Assembly: GCA_964390115.1 (NCBI GenBank)
Contig: CAYMGT010000018.1
Span: 1 to 16,240 of the forward strand
Length of the DNA stretch: 16,240 bases
Source: JAIPJA01 sp964390115
GTDB taxonomy: Bacteria > Patescibacteriota > Patescibacteriia > Patescibacteriales > UBA12465
Direction of reading: 5' to 3'
Under the pieces are notes generated by a model that did not search any database, was not told where the DNA came from, and was given only the letters and a program-made list of their open reading frames with translations. The position numbers and the translations under genes are program-made. The first letter of the stretch is position 1, and each line of letters begins with the position of its first letter. Below are positions 1-8,600 of this stretch, one piece after another.

Positions 1-290
1 TTTAAAAGATTGGTATACATATAATAAATACCAAAACCCAAAGCAGCTAATATCACTAAAACTATAACAATTATTCTAATTCTCTTAACTCCAGAACTGA
101 CAGGAGCTCTATATGGTCTATACTTATCAGTAGAAAAAGCATCCCCTTTACTTTTCATTCTTTTTAACTGATCCTTAGGTACACTAGGAGGCAAAGACTG
201 ATTATCGCCTTCAACTTTATCAGTTTCTTGAAAAATATCTTCAGCGTTAGCTTTTTTTTCTTGAGATTTTTTCTCTAACTCTTCAAACAT
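1..290 (-). CDS. N-terminal part of a single-pass membrane protein of unknown function
   Basis: Incomplete at the left window edge: 96 residues are visible, beginning with ATG at 290. Residues 1-70 are hydrophilic and charged (start MFEELEKKSQEKKANAEDIF, then QETDK) and look cytoplasmic. A basic stretch (KRIR, about 69-72) precedes one membrane helix at about 73-93, rich in Ile/Val/Leu, and the rest continues outside the window. This topology, with a short acidic/basic N-tail, one helix and a presumably extracytoplasmic remainder, is familiar from uncharacterised Patescibacteria proteins, but I cannot assign a function. It follows the Cys-repeat/TSP3 gene by 66 bp on the same strand. That spacer carries a possible extended -10 promoter, so the gene may be transcribed separately. 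There is no Shine-Dalgarno sequence before the start. Confidence 0.75.
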   Translation of the reverse strand, partial: MFEELEKKSQEKKANAEDIFQETDKVEGDNQSLPPSVPKDQLKRMKSKGDAFSTDKYRPYRAPVSSGVKRIRIIVIVLVILAALGFGIYYMYTNLL

Positions 291-314
291 AAAAAATTTT
301 ATTTAATATTGCTT

Positions 315-343
315 ATTATATCATCAACTAAAAATTATAACAA
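315..343 (-). promoter_or_regulatory. Possible promoter for the left-edge membrane protein gene
   Basis: On the minus strand, TTGTTA (338-343), a 17-nt spacer and TATAAT (315-320). The -10 is preceded by TGA, which gives an extended -10 element. Predicted transcription start is about 18-20 nt before the ATG at 290. A second TGT-TATAAT lies just upstream (334-339) but has no -35. The spacer is AT-rich, so chance matches are likely, and only the complete -10 plus the TGn extension makes this worth noting. Confidence 0.4.
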
Positions 344-356
344 AATCATTAACTTT

Positions 357-1190
357 CTACTTAAGGGGGTCATAACCATTTTTTACTTCTTCACCATCTA
401 AATAGCCGTCTCCATCAGTATCAGAGTTATTAGGATTAGTGCCATAGACTTCTAATTCCTCTTTATCGGTTAAACCGTCAGAATCTGTATCTTTATTATC
501 ATCTATAAATATACCTATAGCTGAATTACATTCTTGTTGCATTTCACCAGAAATAGATGAGCAATCTTTATTTTTAACCGCTAAATTAAAACTAACATCA
601 GAAATACAACGCTCTTGAGCTAATCCTGATAAAACATCACAAGACTGTATATCTTCATAATCATTTTGATCAATAAAGTAACCTAGACAACTAGATAAAT
701 AATATTCACTTTTTATGTCTTGACACTGAGACAACTCCCCTGAATTAATAGCCTTAAGTCTTTTCACCTTATCTTTGCATTCTGAAACTCTATCTTTATC
801 AAAAACTTTATCACAAACTTCTTCATTTTCCGTATCTCTAGCAATTCTCTCTAAGCATGAATCTGCACTAAAACTATCTTCCATTTGCTGACAATAACTA
901 AAATCTTTTGTATCTTTAGCTTGATCATATAAATTATTTATTTTTTCAATCTTAAGCTGTTTCTCGTTTTTTACTAGCTGTACATTGTCTTTCTGCATAT
1001 CTGTATTAGAAGCTGTATTTTCTTGTTTTTCTATTTCTTTTGAAACATCTTCACCTGATGTATTATTTTTATTTATAGAAGAATTAATATCTTTATCATT
1101 AAAAAAAATATTTTTATTAAAAATAAAAAACAAAGTTAAAGCTATTGTAATCAATACTATAGAAATTAAAATGATTCTTTTTTTATTCAT
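357..1190 (-). CDS. Membrane-anchored protein with Cys-pair repeats and C-terminal thrombospondin type 3 Ca-binding repeats
   Basis: 277 residues, start ATG at 1190. An uncleaved signal anchor is likely (basic MNKKR, then a helix at about 6-25). It is followed by a Ser/Asn/Lys/Glu-rich linker to about residue 90. Residues about 98-225 hold five units of the form C-x(10-11)-C, separated by 13-17 residues (for example CQQMEDSFSADSC and CDKVFDKDRVSEC). The even pairing suggests disulphide-stapled helical hairpins. The C-terminus (about 230-277) has two Asp-rich loops, DTDSDGLTDKEE and DTDGDGYLDGEE, matching the thrombospondin type 3/Ca-binding loop pattern DxDxDGxxDxxE. It probably sits on the outer face of the membrane and binds calcium. 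It starts 10 bp after the stop of the VWA gene, so it is very probably cotranscribed with it. Family function is unknown. Confidence 0.85.
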   Translation of the reverse strand: MNKKRIILISIVLITIALTLFFIFNKNIFFNDKDINSSINKNNTSGEDVSKEIEKQENTASNTDMQKDNVQLVKNEKQLKIEKINNLYDQAKDTKDFSYCQQMEDSFSADSCLERIARDTENEEVCDKVFDKDRVSECKDKVKRLKAINSGELSQCQDIKSEYYLSSCLGYFIDQNDYEDIQSCDVLSGLAQERCISDVSFNLAVKNKDCSSISGEMQQECNSAIGIFIDDNKDTDSDGLTDKEELEVYGTNPNNSDTDGDGYLDGEEVKNGYDPLK

Positions 1191-1200
1191 ATATAAATAA

Positions 1201-2705
1201 TTATTCTACTTGACAACTTTCTATAATTTTCATTCTTAAATTAGAAAAATTTATAACCCCGTTACCACTAGTAAAATTGGCTGTAAAAGGCACATAACCC
1301 GGAGAGCATTGTGCACTTTCTGGATCACACGAAACATTATTTAAAAATATTTGTTGATCTGAGTAAGTAGGCACACCTTCTGTAAGCTCAATATCATCCA
1401 AATCTTCTCCGTTTATATTTATAGATAAAAAATTATTACTTGGTTCTTTAGATATGTCTTCAAGTATATAATCATAAACATCAGACAAACCGTCACTGGA
1501 TACAAATGAGTAAGAACTGCCATCGCAACCATCAGCGTCACAGTTACTCTCACAACTATAGCCAGAGGTAGCATCGGTGGACCAGCTACACATAAGCTTT
1601 AAAACGGTTTCCGTGCTTGTCGCATCATTAAAATATATAGTATATATTTTAGTTCTTCCATTGTTATAACTTGTAGTGCCTCTTACGTCTGTTAAACAGA
1701 AACTGGTTGGATCCGTAGTACAATCTAGAGGAAAATGGCTTGGAGTAGGTTCGCCATCACTTAATAATATATAATATTTATAAGGGTCATCTGCTTCTAA
1801 TTCAAGTTTATCATAAGCAGCTTCAAAAGCCTCTCTTGTCCAAGTAGAACCACCGGTATGAGAATACCCAGCTATACTGGACACAACATTATTATAATGC
1901 GTATCATCTAACAAATCATCTATATCAAGAACTATTTCATTATTAGACACTGTAAAAGCAACTAAACCAACTCTAATAGGATTGTTTTCATTCGCTAAAT
2001 CCTTTAACTGACGTATAACACTTCCGGACAAAGCTTCAGTGGAGCTAGCATCTGTAGTACCTATCAAAGATTGCTTTACTGTGTTCATTCCATCTTCCCC
2101 CATACTTCCTGAAACATCGGTAATAAATACTATAGAAGTAGGCTCTATTACCTTCTCTACCTCAGTTAGGATGTCAACTAAAACTGAACTAGTACTAAAA
2201 CTAATCACGTCAGGCATGGCAATATAGCCAATTTCATCCTCTGCTAAGGTAATGTTTTCTAAATAGTCCAAAGAATCTTCTTGAGTTGTAAAGTAAACTG
2301 GAGTAGTGGAAGTTGGATAGTTAAAACTCCAACCACAAAACTCACAACAATTATTATTATTCCCGTAATCACATTCTTCTCCATACTCACTTTGCAGTAA
2401 AGAGTCACCACACTTACCCCCTGTATAACTACAAGTTCCTGATTGCACTGGTTTATTAGTGGCCTCATTAGTAGTACAAGCATAAGACATATCGTTATCA
2501 TAGCTCTGGTTTGGGTCACAATTATCAACACCTTCACAAGCTGTATTATCAAAACCATCGCATTCCTCATAACCATCTCCAAAAGGTCCGCCAGCCAATT
2601 CTCCATTAGGTTCATTTAAAAAACCATCTCCACAAAAAGAGTTAACTCTTAAATCAAAAGAACTCTCACTAGAGACTCCTGAACTATTAGTGGCTAGTGG
2701 TTTAA
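1201..2705 (-). CDS. C-terminal part of a secreted VWA/Cys-rich surface protein (continues across the gap into 2806-4358)
   Basis: An open frame of 500 residues runs from the gap edge to TAA at 1201. A start could be called at the TTG at 2596-2598, but the frame is open another 35 codons upstream to the gap (including VNSFCGDGFLNEP), so that is not a true start. The first ~125 residues are Cys-rich with CGDG-type units (CGDGFLNEP...YEECDG and CGDSLLQSEYGEECDYG), similar to DUF4215/Myxococcus Cys-rich repeats. A von Willebrand A domain lies at about 1430-2142. Its MIDAS residues are visible: DVSGSM near 2101-2118, the Thr in GGSTWTREA near 1845, and the Asp in LLSDGEPTP near 1758. A Ser/Cys-rich insertion and a short beta-rich tail ending in SCQVE follow. 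VWA/MIDAS domains bind protein ligands through a divalent metal. With the N-terminal half at 2806-4358 it should be one exported protein of well over 1,000 residues. Confidence 0.8.
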
Positions 2706-2805
2706 NNNNNNNNNNNNNNNNNNNNNNNNNNNNNNNNNNNNNNNNNNNNNNNNNNNNNNNNNNNNNNNNNNNNNNNNNNNNNNNNNNNNNNNNNNNNNNN
2801 NNNNN
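2706..2805. other. Assembly gap (100 N) inside the VWA surface-protein gene
   Basis: Exactly 100 N, so the length is a placeholder. The coding frames on its two sides disagree at this length. Joining the protein parts in frame requires a true gap length that leaves remainder 2 on division by 3. Confidence 0.95.
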
Positions 2806-4358
2806 TCTGTACCTTCCTCAGGATTTTCAAGGTTTATAAAACACTCAAAAGCTTCTCCACCCATGTCAGACGTTCCTGCCCTAATTTCATCTGGACAAGT
2901 AAAATTAAAAATAGGTGCATCATTTAAAACATTGACATAAAAATCTTTAGTAACAATATTTGACGTGGTATCTGAAATAGTTAAAGTAAACTTTATAATA
3001 TCTTCATGGCTTGGATCATTTAACTTTAAGTCATCTGCTGTTTCTTCTAATGTTCCGTCTCCGTCTAAATCACCTAAAAGACCAGTAATGTCTAAACGAT
3101 ATTGATTATTGGCTACTTTTTCTACATTATGACTTAGACCATGTCCCAGGCTACTTACAGCTGAGTTAGCAGTATAAAACGTAAGTGGCGGATAATCATC
3201 GGGGTAGTCTACTGCTAAACCATAGCCAGTTAACTTACCTAAAGTATTGATATTAAAATTATTATCAAATAAATTAACACTATAATCTAAACGAGTCACT
3301 CCGTCAAAATTATAATTAATATCTTGCGCTTGTATTTGTGGAATTTCATCACCTATATTTATAGTAAACTCTTTATTTTCAATAGTCGTTGTCGCACTTC
3401 CGTTTGTAATGTTTAGAGAAATTGTGTAACTATCTTTATCACCTGCCTTACTGGATACTATATTTTTCTTATTAGGATTTAAATGGTTTTGTAAATGAGG
3501 AGGCTCATCCCAACTTAAAAAATTTGCTGTAGATGTATCAAGTTCCCACTCTAATATTCTTCCATCAGGATTATTTATTTCTATACTACCAAAAAAAGGT
3601 AATCCCGCCTGACCATTTAAATTATAACCCAGTAAAGAAATTGGCTCAGGTGTGAAAACCGCTCCGTAACCCACGGCACCTACACAAAAAGAATTATCAT
3701 TTATAGGTGTACCTGCAAAAGGGGTAGAACTGGCTGTTTCTATAGTAGCGCATAAATTATATTCAGAACCATCACTTTTACTGTTATAAGCAAAAACAAA
3801 AGTACTGGTAGGAAATTGAATCCCATCAATTAAATCAGTATCATAAAATTTATAAAGCTCCTCATCCCAACAAGATTTTGGATTATAATCTGATCCACAA
3901 GAACCAAAAGCNNNNNNNNNNNNNNNNNNNNNNNNNNNNNNNNNNNNNNNNNNNNNNNNNNNNNNNNNNNNNNNNNNNNNNNNNNNNNNNNNNNNNNNNN
4001 NNNNNNNNNNNCCTAAAGTATCTAAAGTAGGACTGACAGATTCTTGGTTATAGGAAATTAAATAAATATTTGTAAATATTTTATTAACATCCTCAGATTC
4101 TGCAATATTAGCCGCTGCTACATAAACCGTTCTACCGTCTCTTATAGCCTCGTAACCATCAACAATTAAACTCTGCGGAGAGCCAGAAAAACCTTGCATT
4201 CTATACCAAGTTTCAATGCCGTAATGATTTGTATTGGGTAAAACTCTAATCGCAATTGCATCCGATACTAAAGAATCATCAGCACTAGAAAAATTAAAAG
4301 CAAAAAATACCAATAAACAGGTAAAAAGAATAATCAATTTATTAAAACTAAATTTCAT
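2806..4358 (-). CDS. N-terminal part of the VWA surface protein: signal peptide and Ig/cadherin-like region (internal gap)
   Basis: Starts ATG at 4358 with a clear signal peptide (MKFSFNKLIILFTCLLVFFA, likely cleavage near FNFSSA|DD). Residues about 30-115 form a conserved-looking module (SDAIAIRVLPNTNHYGIETW, later IYLISYNQE). It is interrupted by a 100-N gap and resumes with AFGSCGSDYNPKSCWDEE. From memory of Patescibacteria homologues, the missing stretch usually contains a longer Cys-containing segment, so the real gap is probably larger than 100 bp. Then come beta-rich Ig/cadherin-like segments, including an acidic loop (GDLDGDGTLEETADD) and the domain-boundary motif FYVNVLNDAPIFNF. The frame runs into the next gap at 2805. 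Any stop seen just past that gap is an artefact of its arbitrary length. The region before the start has a good extended -10 promoter. The protein is predicted to be secreted or surface-exposed, and its ligand is unknown. Confidence 0.8.
3912..4011. other. Assembly gap (100 N) near the N-terminus of the VWA surface-protein gene
   Basis: Exactly 100 N. The frames on both sides happen to agree at this length, so the true length should also leave remainder 1 on division by 3. Confidence 0.95.
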
Positions 4359-4393
4359 TTTTTTTAAATTATAAACTTTAATAATCTAAATAT

Positions 4394-4422
4394 ATTATAT
4401 CAAAAAAAGCTTAAACTATAAA
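4394..4422 (-). promoter_or_regulatory. Extended -10 promoter candidate upstream of the VWA surface-protein gene
   Basis: The minus strand reads TTTATA (4417-4422), 17 nt, then TATAAT (4394-4399), preceded directly by TGA, making a full TGnTATAAT extended -10. The start would be near 4387, about 29 nt before the ATG at 4358. It would allow the VWA and TSP3 genes to be expressed independently of the upstream giant genes. Confidence 0.5.
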
Positions 4423-4429
4423 GAAGCTT
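4402..4429 (-). terminator. Weak stem-loop and U-tract after the FN3/Cys-rich gene
   Basis: On the minus strand, AAGCTT (4424-4429) can pair with a second AAGCTT (4407-4412) across an 11-nt loop, followed by seven T (4402-4408). The stem is only 6 bp plus a possible G-U pair and overlaps the end of the upstream coding sequence, so at best it is a leaky terminator. The extended -10 element lies immediately downstream. Confidence 0.3.
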
Positions 4430-5174
4430 CAGGAACAGCTTGACAGGACCCAAATAGACAGCTTGTTTCATCACAAAACTTCTTTCCCAACTCCCCTCCA
4501 GTTTCACAGTATATAAAACTACTTACATTAGTAGCTGGATCACATTTTTCCGGACCATTTATTAATCCATCACCACAATATTCTATAATATCAGCATTAT
4601 TTTCCCAACCAGAACAATCAACTTTACATTCTTTTACTCCATTATATATACCTAAGCTTGCAGTGCTAGGATATTGTTCATAGCCACCATCACAAATCTC
4701 GCCTTCTTCTAATTGTAAAATACCATTGCCACAACTAGCTATAGTAGTTGCTCCAATAAAATCGGGATCTAAATTTATCTCTAACTCTCTAGAATAATCA
4801 CTTTCATTTCCATAATCATCTACAGCACTTAAAACAAAGAAATGATTAAAACTATTAAATTTAGATGTGTCTACCGCTAAGGTTGATACTTTCCCGTTTG
4901 TATTTATGCTTTCACCATAAACTCCAGAAACAACACCATGATAGAGTTTGTAATAAGAAACATCCTTTCCTGTTCCACTCCATTTAAAAATAATTTTATT
5001 ATCATCTGCAGCTAAAACTACTTGAAAACCAAGAGTCTTATTAATAATATTATTTGTAACTATATTATTATCATCTTCACCGCTAATGCTTATTTGCTTA
5101 TTTATTTTATTTATCCAAAAAAAACCAACTCCAAGTAAGGTTACGACTATTAAGGATAAAATAAATTTTTTCAT
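4416..5174 (-). CDS. Membrane-anchored fibronectin-III and Cys-rich (CGDG-type) protein
   Basis: 252 residues, ATG at 5174. A signal anchor at residues 1-22 (MKKFILSLIVVTLLGVGFFW) is followed by an Asn/Asp-rich linker. Residues about 48-136 look like one fibronectin type III domain: WSGTGKDVSYYKLYHG is the B/C-strand Trp-Tyr region, and FFVLSAVDDYGNESDYS is the typical F/G-strand end with the Asn-Glu-Ser signature. Residues about 148-244 are Cys-rich, with two CGxG units (CGNGILQLEEGEICDGG and CGDGLINGPEKCDP) of the DUF4215/Myxococcus-type repeat also present in the VWA protein downstream. It begins 23 bp after the giant gene, whose own last residues look like the start of another FN3 domain. 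No enzymatic motif is visible. It is likely an extracytoplasmic adhesion or scaffold component. Confidence 0.85.
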   Translation of the reverse strand: MKKFILSLIVVTLLGVGFFWINKINKQISISGEDDNNIVTNNIINKTLGFQVVLAADDNKIIFKWSGTGKDVSYYKLYHGVVSGVYGESINTNGKVSTLAVDTSKFNSFNHFFVLSAVDDYGNESDYSRELEINLDPDFIGATTIASCGNGILQLEEGEICDGGYEQYPSTASLGIYNGVKECKVDCSGWENNADIIEYCGDGLINGPEKCDPATNVSSFIYCETGGELGKKFCDETSCLFGSCQAVPEASL

Positions 5175-5197
5175 AATACAATATTTATAAACAAAAG

Positions 5198-8100
5198 TTA
5201 AAATATAATTATTCCTAATGGTGTCGCAGGGGCAGTGGTATCGCTAGCTTGACCAACTACTTGATTAGACAATTGGCTTTCTACATTATTAACATTTAGA
5301 GAGGAGGTTTTAAACTGATATGGAATATTATTTTGTAAATCATTAATTACCCTTTGACAATAGTAATGTCCAGCCACGGCAATGCAAGCAAGTGGACCAG
5401 CATTGTTTTGTGGATCTATATAGTCAATAGCAGGGTCAATTTCAAAAGTAGAAAAATCAGTGTCTTGAGCTCGTTTATAATAAATCTTGTAAAGATTAGA
5501 CATGTCTATAGGAGAATTCCAATAAAGTTTTAAACTACCACCTATTTCCAAATCTTCAACCTGAGTTAATTGCACTTGAGATGGTCTTTCTGCTCTAAAG
5601 AAATAATAATCTTTTAAAACTCCAGCAATACATGTATTGGTGGTAAAATCCCCTAAACAATCCTCATGATCTTCACAATAATTACCGCTTATAGAACAGG
5701 TATTGTCGGCCTGACATTCGTTAGTAACTTTACAAGGAACTAAAGGAGGATCACAAGCCTGACCAGTCAGACTGCAAATTTTACTATAACCATTTATAAC
5801 CACATCATTTTCATGCTGAGCTAAAGCAGGTAAGTCATCAAAGGTGCCAGGTTCTCCCGCATCTCGACAATAGTAAATAGTATAATTAAAGTCTGGACAC
5901 CTAAGAGGGTCGACTGTATCATCACAATTACTAATCTTGTCTTCCCAAGGATCCCAAGAATGATTAGTGGCTGGCGCTGGCCAAGGATTCTGACAAGAGA
6001 AAACATAAAGAGGTACGGTATGGGCTGTGTTTGGAGTACTAGTAGCAGTTATAATATTTAGGTCATCAAAATCAATAGTCGCTTTAACTGTGGCTTCCCC
6101 TTCCTGAATATTTTCTTCAACTGATATTAAACGACTATTAATCGGGGCACCAGTAGATGAGCTATAAGTAGCGATGTCTTCATTTTCTACATCCCAGTCC
6201 CAAGTCCATTTATAGGTATCAATAGGTCTCAAAGTCTGACCACTTATACTATAAGCATTAACATAGTAAGCTTTATCTCTATCAAAAGCTGTATCATAAG
6301 TTTCCCTATTGTAATTGCTATCATCTTCAAAAATACTATTTGTAGTATCTTGAAATAAGTATGAGTCAGGTCTTACTCTAACATAATTAACTTCACAAAT
6401 ACCATCATTATCGCCCTGAGCTGTTAAGGTCCTAAAAGACCAAATATATGAATTACCATAATTAGTGCTATTGAAAGTCATAGAAGGATCCGATCCATTC
6501 ACATAAGCACCGTTAACAAAAAATCCTTCACTATTAAGCCCTATACCTTGATTATTTAAAACTCCACTAGAGCTATTTAAGTCCTTATCTCCTTTAACAA
6601 CTGCATAGTAAGCAGTGTCAGCAGCTAAGACCTTGTTTGGCTCAAACACTAAAATAGAATCGTCTTTTTTAGAGGTCTTACCAGATACTTGACAGTAAAT
6701 ATAATCATCTGGTTCTGGGGTAGATGGAGCAGATAAGGCTGTATCAGTATTTTTTAAACCAATTGAGATCATAGTTGAGTTAAAAAGTTTAACTATTGGC
6801 CTAGTAATTTTTTGCCACCAACTCCTCTTATACTTATAATCTAAATTAACTAAAAATGTTCCAGCTGGACAAACATAACTCTTATCAAGCTGTTGTAATA
6901 AGACTAAGTTATTATTAAAACTTGAGCCACTCATAGCTTGATCAAAAGGAACTTCTATATAAGCATTTCTACAGACATTAGTAGAATCATGGGCGGGTTG
7001 TACCTCGCCTACAATAACACTTGGTCTATCCTGACAGCAAGTATCTAGCCCACAGCCCATTGTCGCAGGGGGAGTGCCACATTCATCATCATTACTACAA
7101 CCACAACAAAGGCCTCTTCCAGCTCCACTACAAGCGCCTCTATCAGCCTCACATGCTAAGTTAAGATTTAACTGCTCACATGTATCAACTGGAGCGTCAG
7201 GATCACAGCAACAAGTACCACAATCAAGGTTTGGTAGATTACCATTTTCATCTACACAACTAAAAGGATTACTACAAATAGAAGGGTCACAAGTGTCCGT
7301 ATAATTATCTACACAAGCTTCACCTAAACCACCTATATTAACACCGCTACAATTAGACTGACAATTAACTAGATTGGGATATATGCCTGAAGTTGCTTGA
7401 TCACACAACCCAGAGGCGGTATCACAATCATAATAATCACATTTACCTATATCACCTCCACTAAGAATTTGGTCACCACCTACACACTCTTCCGGCGTTA
7501 AACTCGCATCCCAACAACAACTACTATCATCTATGCAATCAACTTCTGTGCTATTTATTGAACACGCATCACATGAAGTTTCGCAAATTTCAGTGCTACT
7601 ATAGCTACCGGATAGAGCTGGGATGGCACAATTATCACACTCATAATAACCACAAAAACCATTCAAATCAGCGCCAGCAGCGCCACCCTGACAAACACCA
7701 CTATCTTGATCAAAGCAACAAGTCGAGCTATGTTCTTTGCAATCAGTTTCAGATAATCTAGAACAATCATTACAGATCCCTACTTCAGGGCTAGCAGCAA
7801 CATCACAATATTTACCTGAAGTATTAAGACAATTACAAGCTTTGTCTCTATCTTCCATATCAGCTGCGGCAGAAATAAAACAACCAGAACAAACCCCTAA
7901 ATTTGGGTCACTACCAGATCCACAAGTTCCTCCGCACTCTAAAGGCGCACAACAATCTTGTTCAAAAGGATCTATACGACAACAACAATCACAATTAGCT
8001 TTATCTTGATAAATACATTGATCTTGATTGGGAGAACGGTCTTCACAAGTAGAACCACTGGGACAAAGTTTATCTGAAAGACAAATGCCTTCGTCGTCAA

Positions 8101-8500
8101 CTATTTCATCATCAAAGCAATTAAAATTACTATTACAGAGCTCACAACTAGAAGCTTCATCTACACATATCCCCTCACCTTTATTAGTCCAACCAAGCGG
8201 ACAAGAAGTGCTCAATTGTACCTGCCAATTACCATTATTATTACAAGTTTGAGTGGTATAAAGTTTATCCCCACCTGCTACCAATTCATATTCTAATTCA
8301 TTATCTAAAGAACATATGTCTGTATGTTGACACTTATCTTTAGCGGGAATATAAGTACAATCAGCAACCGTACACCCAGCTACCCCTGAACAATCTTGTG
8401 TACATGGACCCACTGACTGATCTTCACCTCCTGGATAAAAAGAGCATTGTCCTGGTGAATTAGGACAAAATTCTTCTTCCTGACAAGAACCTAGAGCTTT
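5198..8500 (-). CDS. C-terminal part of a giant pilin-anchored surface protein: Cys-rich region, Big_5, Ig-like, FN3
   Basis: 1,100 residues, open from the gap edge (KALGSCQEEEFC) to TAA at 5198. Hydrophobic codons seen upstream of the gap in this frame are an out-of-frame reading of the preceding exported part, not a start. The first ~500 residues (about 7,020-8,500) contain roughly 70 cysteines, many as CC or CCC. They include a tandemly duplicated unit of about 65-72 residues (7349-7564 and 7571-7765). Next is a Big_5/SbsA-type Ig domain (begins RPSVIVGEVQPAHDSTN near 7,030 and closes with SYIWSFRTLTAQ near 6,420), with a basic Trp-containing insertion (KYKRSWWQKITRPIVKLF). A bacterial Ig-like segment (YKWTWDWDVENEDIATYSSS) follows, then a short second Cys-rich stretch and one fibronectin III domain (PSQVQLTQVEDLEIGGSLKL to SQLSNQVVGQA). 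The protein stops after TTAPATPLGIIIF, where another FN3 would normally begin. It is probably extracytoplasmic and disulphide-rich. Confidence 0.85.
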   Translation of the reverse strand, partial: KALGSCQEEEFCPNSPGQCSFYPGGEDQSVGPCTQDCSGVAGCTVADCTYIPAKDKCQHTDICSLDNELEYELVAGGDKLYTTQTCNNNGNWQVQLSTSCPLGWTNKGEGICVDEASSCELCNSNFNCFDDEIVDDEGICLSDKLCPSGSTCEDRSPNQDQCIYQDKANCDCCCRIDPFEQDCCAPLECGGTCGSGSDPNLGVCSGCFISAAADMEDRDKACNCLNTSGKYCDVAASPEVGICNDCSRLSETDCKEHSSTCCFDQDSGVCQGGAAGADLNGFCGYYECDNCAIPALSGSYSSTEICETSCDACSINSTEVDCIDDSSCCWDASLTPEECVGGDQILSGGDIGKCDYYDCDTASGLCDQATSGIYPNLVNCQSNCSGVNIGGLGEACVDNYTDTCDPSICSNPFSCVDENGNLPNLDCGTCCCDPDAPVDTCEQLNLNLACEADRGACSGAGRGLCCGCSNDDECGTPPATMGCGLDTCCQDRPSVIVGEVQPAHDSTNVCRNAYIEVPFDQAMSGSSFNNNLVLLQQLDKSYVCPAGTFLVNLDYKYKRSWWQKITRPIVKLFNSTMISIGLKNTDTALSAPSTPEPDDYIYCQVSGKTSKKDDSILVFEPNKVLAADTAYYAVVKGDKDLNSSSGVLNNQGIGLNSEGFFVNGAYVNGSDPSMTFNSTNYGNSYIWSFRTLTAQGDNDGICEVNYVRVRPDSYLFQDTTNSIFEDDSNYNRETYDTAFDRDKAYYVNAYSISGQTLRPIDTYKWTWDWDVENEDIATYSSSTGAPINSRLISVEENIQEGEATVKATIDFDDLNIITATSTPNTAHTVPLYVFSCQNPWPAPATNHSWDPWEDKISNCDDTVDPLRCPDFNYTIYYCRDAGEPGTFDDLPALAQHENDVVINGYSKICSLTGQACDPPLVPCKVTNECQADNTCSISGNYCEDHEDCLGDFTTNTCIAGVLKDYYFFRAERPSQVQLTQVEDLEIGGSLKLYWNSPIDMSNLYKIYYKRAQDTDFSTFEIDPAIDYIDPQNNAGPLACIAVAGHYYCQRVINDLQNNIPYQFKTSSLNVNNVESQLSNQVVGQASDTTAPATPLGIIIF
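7349..7765 (-). repeat. Tandem duplicated Cys-rich protein module
   Basis: Two adjacent coding units, about 7571-7765 and 7349-7564. They share the order C-S-x(6-7)-D-C, then SxCC followed by F/W-D, then EC or VC-x-GG, a G-F/K-C-x-YY-x-C-D core, SG-x-Y and a closing C-x(2-3)-C. Compare the cores FCGYYECD and KCDYYDCD. The similarity is clear at the protein level and weak in DNA, which indicates an old duplication. Confidence 0.7.
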
Positions 8501-8600
8501 NNNNNNNNNNNNNNNNNNNNNNNNNNNNNNNNNNNNNNNNNNNNNNNNNNNNNNNNNNNNNNNNNNNNNNNNNNNNNNNNNNNNNNNNNNNNNNNNNNNN
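8501..8600. other. Assembly gap (100 N) inside the giant pilin-anchored gene
   Basis: Exactly 100 N. Both flanks end on whole codons of the correct frame, so the true length should be a multiple of 3. The 100-N filler therefore creates an artificial frameshift. Confidence 0.95.

Noticed and set aside
2596..2598. TTG at 2596-2598 as a start for a separate VWA gene
   Set aside because: The same frame is open for 35 more codons up to the gap and contains a complete CGDG motif, so the coding region continues upstream and no signal peptide follows the TTG.
7074..8252. Several plus-strand open frames of 67-90 codons opposite the Cys-rich region
   Set aside because: They are antisense shadows: the complement of Cys codons yields Ser/Gln/Pro-rich frames without ribosome sites or family features.
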